In this document: piece by piece, positions 60,411 through 64,000 of the stretch | How the letters are laid out: each line of letters opens with the position of its first letter | Numbering within the stretch: the first letter of the stretch is position 1 | NCBI GenBank assembly: GCA_963853835.1 | Contig: OY970822.1 | Coordinates: 20,431,058 to 20,495,057 of the forward strand | DNA from: Calendula officinalis | Taxonomy: Eukaryota; Streptophyta; Magnoliopsida; Asterales; Asteraceae | Direction of reading: 5' to 3' | DNA: 64,000 bases | Made by a program: the position numbers and the translations under genes | The notes under the pieces: generated by a model | The model's input: the letters and a program-made list of their open reading frames with translations, nothing else | What the model was told of the DNA's origin: nothing | The model's database searches: none

Positions 60411-61173
60411 GAGAAATGTTCAAGGAGGTCCATCATTTTTAGGAAGTCCCAAGGAACAAATCTTCACCATTGATCAATAGGATCTAATGGTCAAGATTAA
60501 TCACATATTTTATATATTGAGGGTATTTTGGTCATTTTTTAAAAATTAAAAATATTTTTTTATTTTTTTATTTATTATTTATTATTTTAAAATTTTTATT
60601 TTTTTATATTTTATTATGAAGGGGTATTTTGGTCATTTGGCACTTCAAAAAATTTTCGATTTTTTTTTATTTTTTATTTTTTATTTTTTATTTTTTATTT
60701 TAAAATTTTAAATTTTTTTTTTATTTTTATTTTTTTATTAACTTTTTTAATTAAAAAATAATATTTATTTGATAATTACGTGTACAACTTAATCACATGT
60801 GATTTTAGTGTAAAATCACATGTGATTTTAGTGTAAAATCAGGTTTTAGTTAAATCACATGTGATTCACTTTCCAATCACATTATGTGTTATTAATGAAA
60901 AATTAATAATTTTTACAAAAATAATAATAAAAAATAATTTTTCAAAATGACCAAAATACCCCTCAATTAAAAATTAAAAAATAAAAAAATAATAAAAAAA
61001 TTTAAAATAAAAATTAAAAAATAAAATAAAAAATTTTTTAGTGTCAAATGACCAAAATACCTCTCCATGTATAAAGTATGTGATTAATCTTGACCATTAG
61101 ATCATATCGATCAATGGTTGAGATTTATTCCTTGGGACTTTGTAAAAATCATGGACCTCCTTGAACGCAACTC
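60411..61173. mobile_element. MULE-type non-autonomous element, copy 2
   Basis: This 763 bp element aligns with 26163-26991 across both arms and the AATCACATGTGATT centre. It starts GAGAAATGTTCAAGGAGG and ends CTCCTTGAACGCAACTC. Unlike copy 1 it has no matching 9-10 bp flanks (aaaacaata versus atataataa), so a flank has been lost or the copy arose differently. Confidence 0.8.
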
Positions 61174-61540
61174 ATATAATAACTACAAACTTTTTAAATA
61201 ATTTCAAATTCTATTCTTAACACAAATCCTAATATATTTTCTATATCATTATAATAACTCTTGGAATCACTGGAGTTTTATGTCATACAATAGTCTTTGT
61301 TTAGAGAAACACTTCACCCACATATTATTTGGAATTTTATTATTTTACATATTTTTCCACTTGACATATTTTTAGAGCCACAATGTGACACATGACAATT
61401 CCTTGATAACCCTCTTATTTATTTCCCGCCTACCGCTAAGTAATAAATATAAACTATATATATAATTCAATATGTGAGAAGTTTTTGGGTATATTTTTAA
61501 TGCTTCATTTTCGGAAGATTTAATTGCTCACTGAATATAT
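61174..61540. other. Intergenic, nothing recognised
   Basis: This is AT-rich sequence before the LTR. The last five bases before 61541 (atatat region) would be the target-duplication partner, but the other end of the element is outside the window. Confidence 0.5.
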
Positions 61541-63870
61541 TGTAACGACCCGAGATTTGTAAGTAAATAAATTGAATAAAAATACGATAAATAAGGATAA
61601 ATCGTTTAAAGAACGTAGGAATTGGTTTCGCGTCGTTTGGAGACCGTATGAGAAAGTTATGGGCGAAACCGGGTCGAGACAACAACCGAAAAGTGCAGCC
61701 CTGCTGCACGTGTAAAGTTCGCGCCGTGAACTTGGGGTTCCCGATCGGGAACTCCGACCAGGGAGTTGGGGGTTTTTGGCAATTGAGGTTCACGCCTAGG
61801 TAACGATCGCGAAGAGTTCACGAACATGCAAAGTTAGCGACGCGAAGTGGGTTCGCGACGCGAACTCCGGACGACCAGCATTAAAATCGGGTTTTGGCTC
61901 ATTTATGTCTTTGGCAAACCCTAGTTTCTCTCTTGGGCGATTTTCGAGTGCAAAGGCTGGTTGAGGTCGATTTCTCCATCAAAGCTTGGTAGACTTCACT
62001 CCTAGTTGAAGATTAAAGGTATATCTTCACTCTTTGATCTTTGTAGCTTTAGATCTATGTATTTTGATGGTTGGGTTTGAAACCCTAGCTATTGGGGGTT
62101 ATGGTTTATGGTGAATAAACGTTGTATACACTTGATAGATGGTATAGTAGCAAAGGAAACAAGTGTATGATTATGATTCGTAAGAATCTTAAGGGTTGGT
62201 CAAACCTAGGGTTTGGTAAATCACCATAATTGGTGGAAATGAGTTAATAAGTGTTATCTAGAGATAGATGGACACATGGGTAGTAGAATGTGATGTTGAT
62301 AATCTTGTGATTATTGTATTAGGCATTTGGTGAGGTCTTGGAAGTTGACCGAATTGTGAAGCAAGGAAACTGACGTAAAGAATACGGTTGGAGCACTTAT
62401 TTGCTAACGTGAGTACATGAGACTTTTAAACTGGGTACATAGCAAATAGTCCTGAAAGTACATATGATATTGTATCGGTCTTTATTAACAAATATTTGAT
62501 AAAGATATTAATTGAAAATGTATGAGAGTATGTAGAACGTGATACTAGAATGTGTCTAGTATGATTGATGAATTTGAAGTAAATTATGATAGATCCAAGT
62601 AATTATGGAATCTATATTAATGAACAATAATTATGTAGTAAGTGATTAAAAGAATGTATACGGAGCCTTTATTAATAAATATGTATTAGTAAAACAATTG
62701 GGAATGATTTTGTAGTAATGAGTACCTATTGGTAAGATATACTAATAAGAGTAAAGAACGAATATATATGAGAAAGAATATGATGTGACTAGTAATAATT
62801 GTCTATTATAGTCAAGGGAGAGATAAAAGTATTATGTGATCGATAAATAAGAAATGTATCTTATGTATAAAGTAAGTATGGACCTCATAGGGTTCATAGA
62901 TGTAGAAGTAACTGTGGTTGCTTATGATCGGGTCCATGGGACCATACAGGTACATTCACACTGTGGTGAACTAATTATATGTCGTTAGCATTAGATGACT
63001 AACTTGTTTGATATTGGATGTGATAGCCGAAGGCTTTGACTGTCATAACTGTTAGGTTATGGTAAGAGATAGATGGTGGTGACGCGGGGGACCCCTGGTC
63101 ACTGGACGGTGGTATATATGTTTATACACCGAGTGTATATATGTTTATACACTAAGCACACGGGTGCTTCTAGTACGCATATGTTTGGTACTAGGTATGT
63201 TAGGTTCTAATACATATATGTTTATGTATTAGATATGTTGATTGGACGGTGGTATATATGTTTATACACCGAGTGTATATATGTTTATACACTGAGCACA
63301 CGGGTGCTTCTAGTACGCATATGTTTGGTACTAGGTATGTTAGGTTCTAATACATATATGTTTATGTATTAGACATGATTGGGCTTCTGGTACATATATG
63401 TTTATGTACTAGATATGATTGGGCTTCTGGCACCTATACGTTTAGGTACTAGATATCTTTGCTAGGAACGCAAAGTAGTTAGAGTCACAAAAGGGTGACT
63501 AGACGGTATTTATGTAGTTTATATTTATGTTTACATATTTGTGAAATGTCTATTATTGGGGTCTAAAACCCATGTATCTCACGAGACTATTTTGTCTCAC
63601 GTACTACGTTTGTTTTGTGGCTATGTACTCAGGTACAGGTTTGAAGTGATAGAAGGTTGCACTAGAAGTGGCCTAGAGATGCTTAGTTCGGGAGCTCATA
63701 GGTAGATCCCGTTTACCTATGGTTTTGATATACTTGGTGACACCGTATTTTTGTAAACTCTGATAAAGGTTTTAAAGTTTTTGATAAACTGTATTTTGGA
63801 CAATGTGTCAAATGTTGGGAAATTGTATTTTAAATGATTTAAACGATGTTATAAAAATACGGGTGTTACA
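61541..63870 (+). repeat. 5' LTR of a second Tekay-like Gypsy element
   Basis: The 2330 bp LTR starts TGTAACGACCCGAG and ends CGGGTGTTACA. Its first 150 or so bases (for example aaagaacgtaggaattgg) match the sense start of the 776-11146 LTRs, as do later segments around the poly-intron-like aaaccctag region. It is about 600 bp longer, partly through the tandem repeats at 63103-63455. It includes the palindrome GTTCCCGATCGGGAAC at 61737-61752. Confidence 0.9.
63103..63455 (+). repeat. Tandem repeats inside the LTR (140 bp, then 40 bp units)
   Basis: A 140 bp unit beginning tggacggtggtatatatg occurs at 63103 and again at 63243. It is followed by two shorter units beginning tgggcttctgg, at about 63379 and 63419. 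All are built on variants of the word tatatgtttatgta. The block is absent from the 1.7 kb LTRs of the left-hand element. Confidence 0.85.
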
Positions 63871-63873
63871 ACT

Positions 63874-63885
63874 TGGTATCAGAGC
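63874..63885 (+). other. Primer-binding site, initiator-Met tRNA type
   Basis: TGGTATCAGAGC lies three bases after the LTR end, as in the left-hand element on the minus strand. Confidence 0.9.
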
Positions 63886-64000
63886 TATAGTTTAAGTGAA
63901 TTAGGTTGGATGTCCATCCTAGTATTAGACTGTAGCATTAGGAATGTAAGATTCCTTGAGATCATTAGGTTGACCTTGAGACTTTATGTTAAGTTTAGGG
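63886..64000 (+). mobile_element. Start of the internal region of the second Gypsy element
   Basis: This matches the complement of the untranslated leader at about 9300-9413 (for example the gttggatgtccatcc segment). The gag gene would lie beyond the window edge. Confidence 0.8.

Noticed and set aside
61385..61445. Helitron 3' end for the 60129 start
   Set aside because: A ctaag near cccgcctaccg was considered, but there is no stable hairpin or T flank, so the pair was not called.
63103..63455. CRISPR-like array
   Set aside because: Units are contiguous without unique spacers, and the DNA is plant nuclear; it is an LTR tandem repeat.

Overview
The window is nuclear DNA of a flowering plant. 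The host genes have many short AT-rich GT-AG introns, the products are plant-specific (phragmoplast kinesins, a chloroplast S1 protein, an oil-body protein, an FMO1-type monooxygenase), and the intergenic space is packed with LTR retrotransposons, a Helitron and small inverted-repeat elements. A eudicot is likely. An Asteraceae origin would fit the retrotransposon style but is only a guess.

Layout. Positions 1-14580 are a retrotransposon nest. A degraded old Gypsy element (minus strand; its 3' LTR covers 1-775 plus 11147-12098) was split by a 10.4 kb Tekay-like Gypsy element (776-11146, minus strand, TSD cgcac). That element was itself split in its RNase H region by a 2.06 kb non-autonomous gag-only LTR element (4297-6358, plus strand, TSD cgatc). 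Positions 14580-19078 hold small inverted-repeat elements. A KIN-12 phragmoplast kinesin follows (19197-24080, plus). Positions 24081-30983 are intergenic, with a 680 bp hAT-type foldback and an 829 bp MULE-type element. A bHLH factor lies at 30984-32873 (minus). Positions 34149-35293 are a foldback nested within a foldback.

Positions 36636-47638 are a compact gene block: chloroplast S1 protein SRRP1 (plus), oil-body-associated protein (minus, convergent with SRRP1), aldo-keto reductase (minus) and the TETRASPORE/NACK2 kinesin (minus). A 3.3 kb Helitron with both termini and a broken helicase sits at 48284-51590. A two-exon gene for an 83-residue membrane microprotein (54249-54556, minus) and an FMO1-type monooxygenase (55884-57785, minus) follow. 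The right end holds a second MULE-type copy (60411-61173) and the 5' LTR plus primer-binding site of a relative of the left-hand Gypsy element (61541 to the window edge).

How genes relate. KIN-12 and TES both act on the phragmoplast in plant cytokinesis, and each has an M-phase activator (MSA-like) AACGG motif upstream. No operon-like or cluster logic links the other genes. Exon models were built by hand from splice signals and homology. Every multi-exon model closes in frame with a length divisible by three. Two introns use GC donors. No tRNA, rRNA or CRISPR array was seen.
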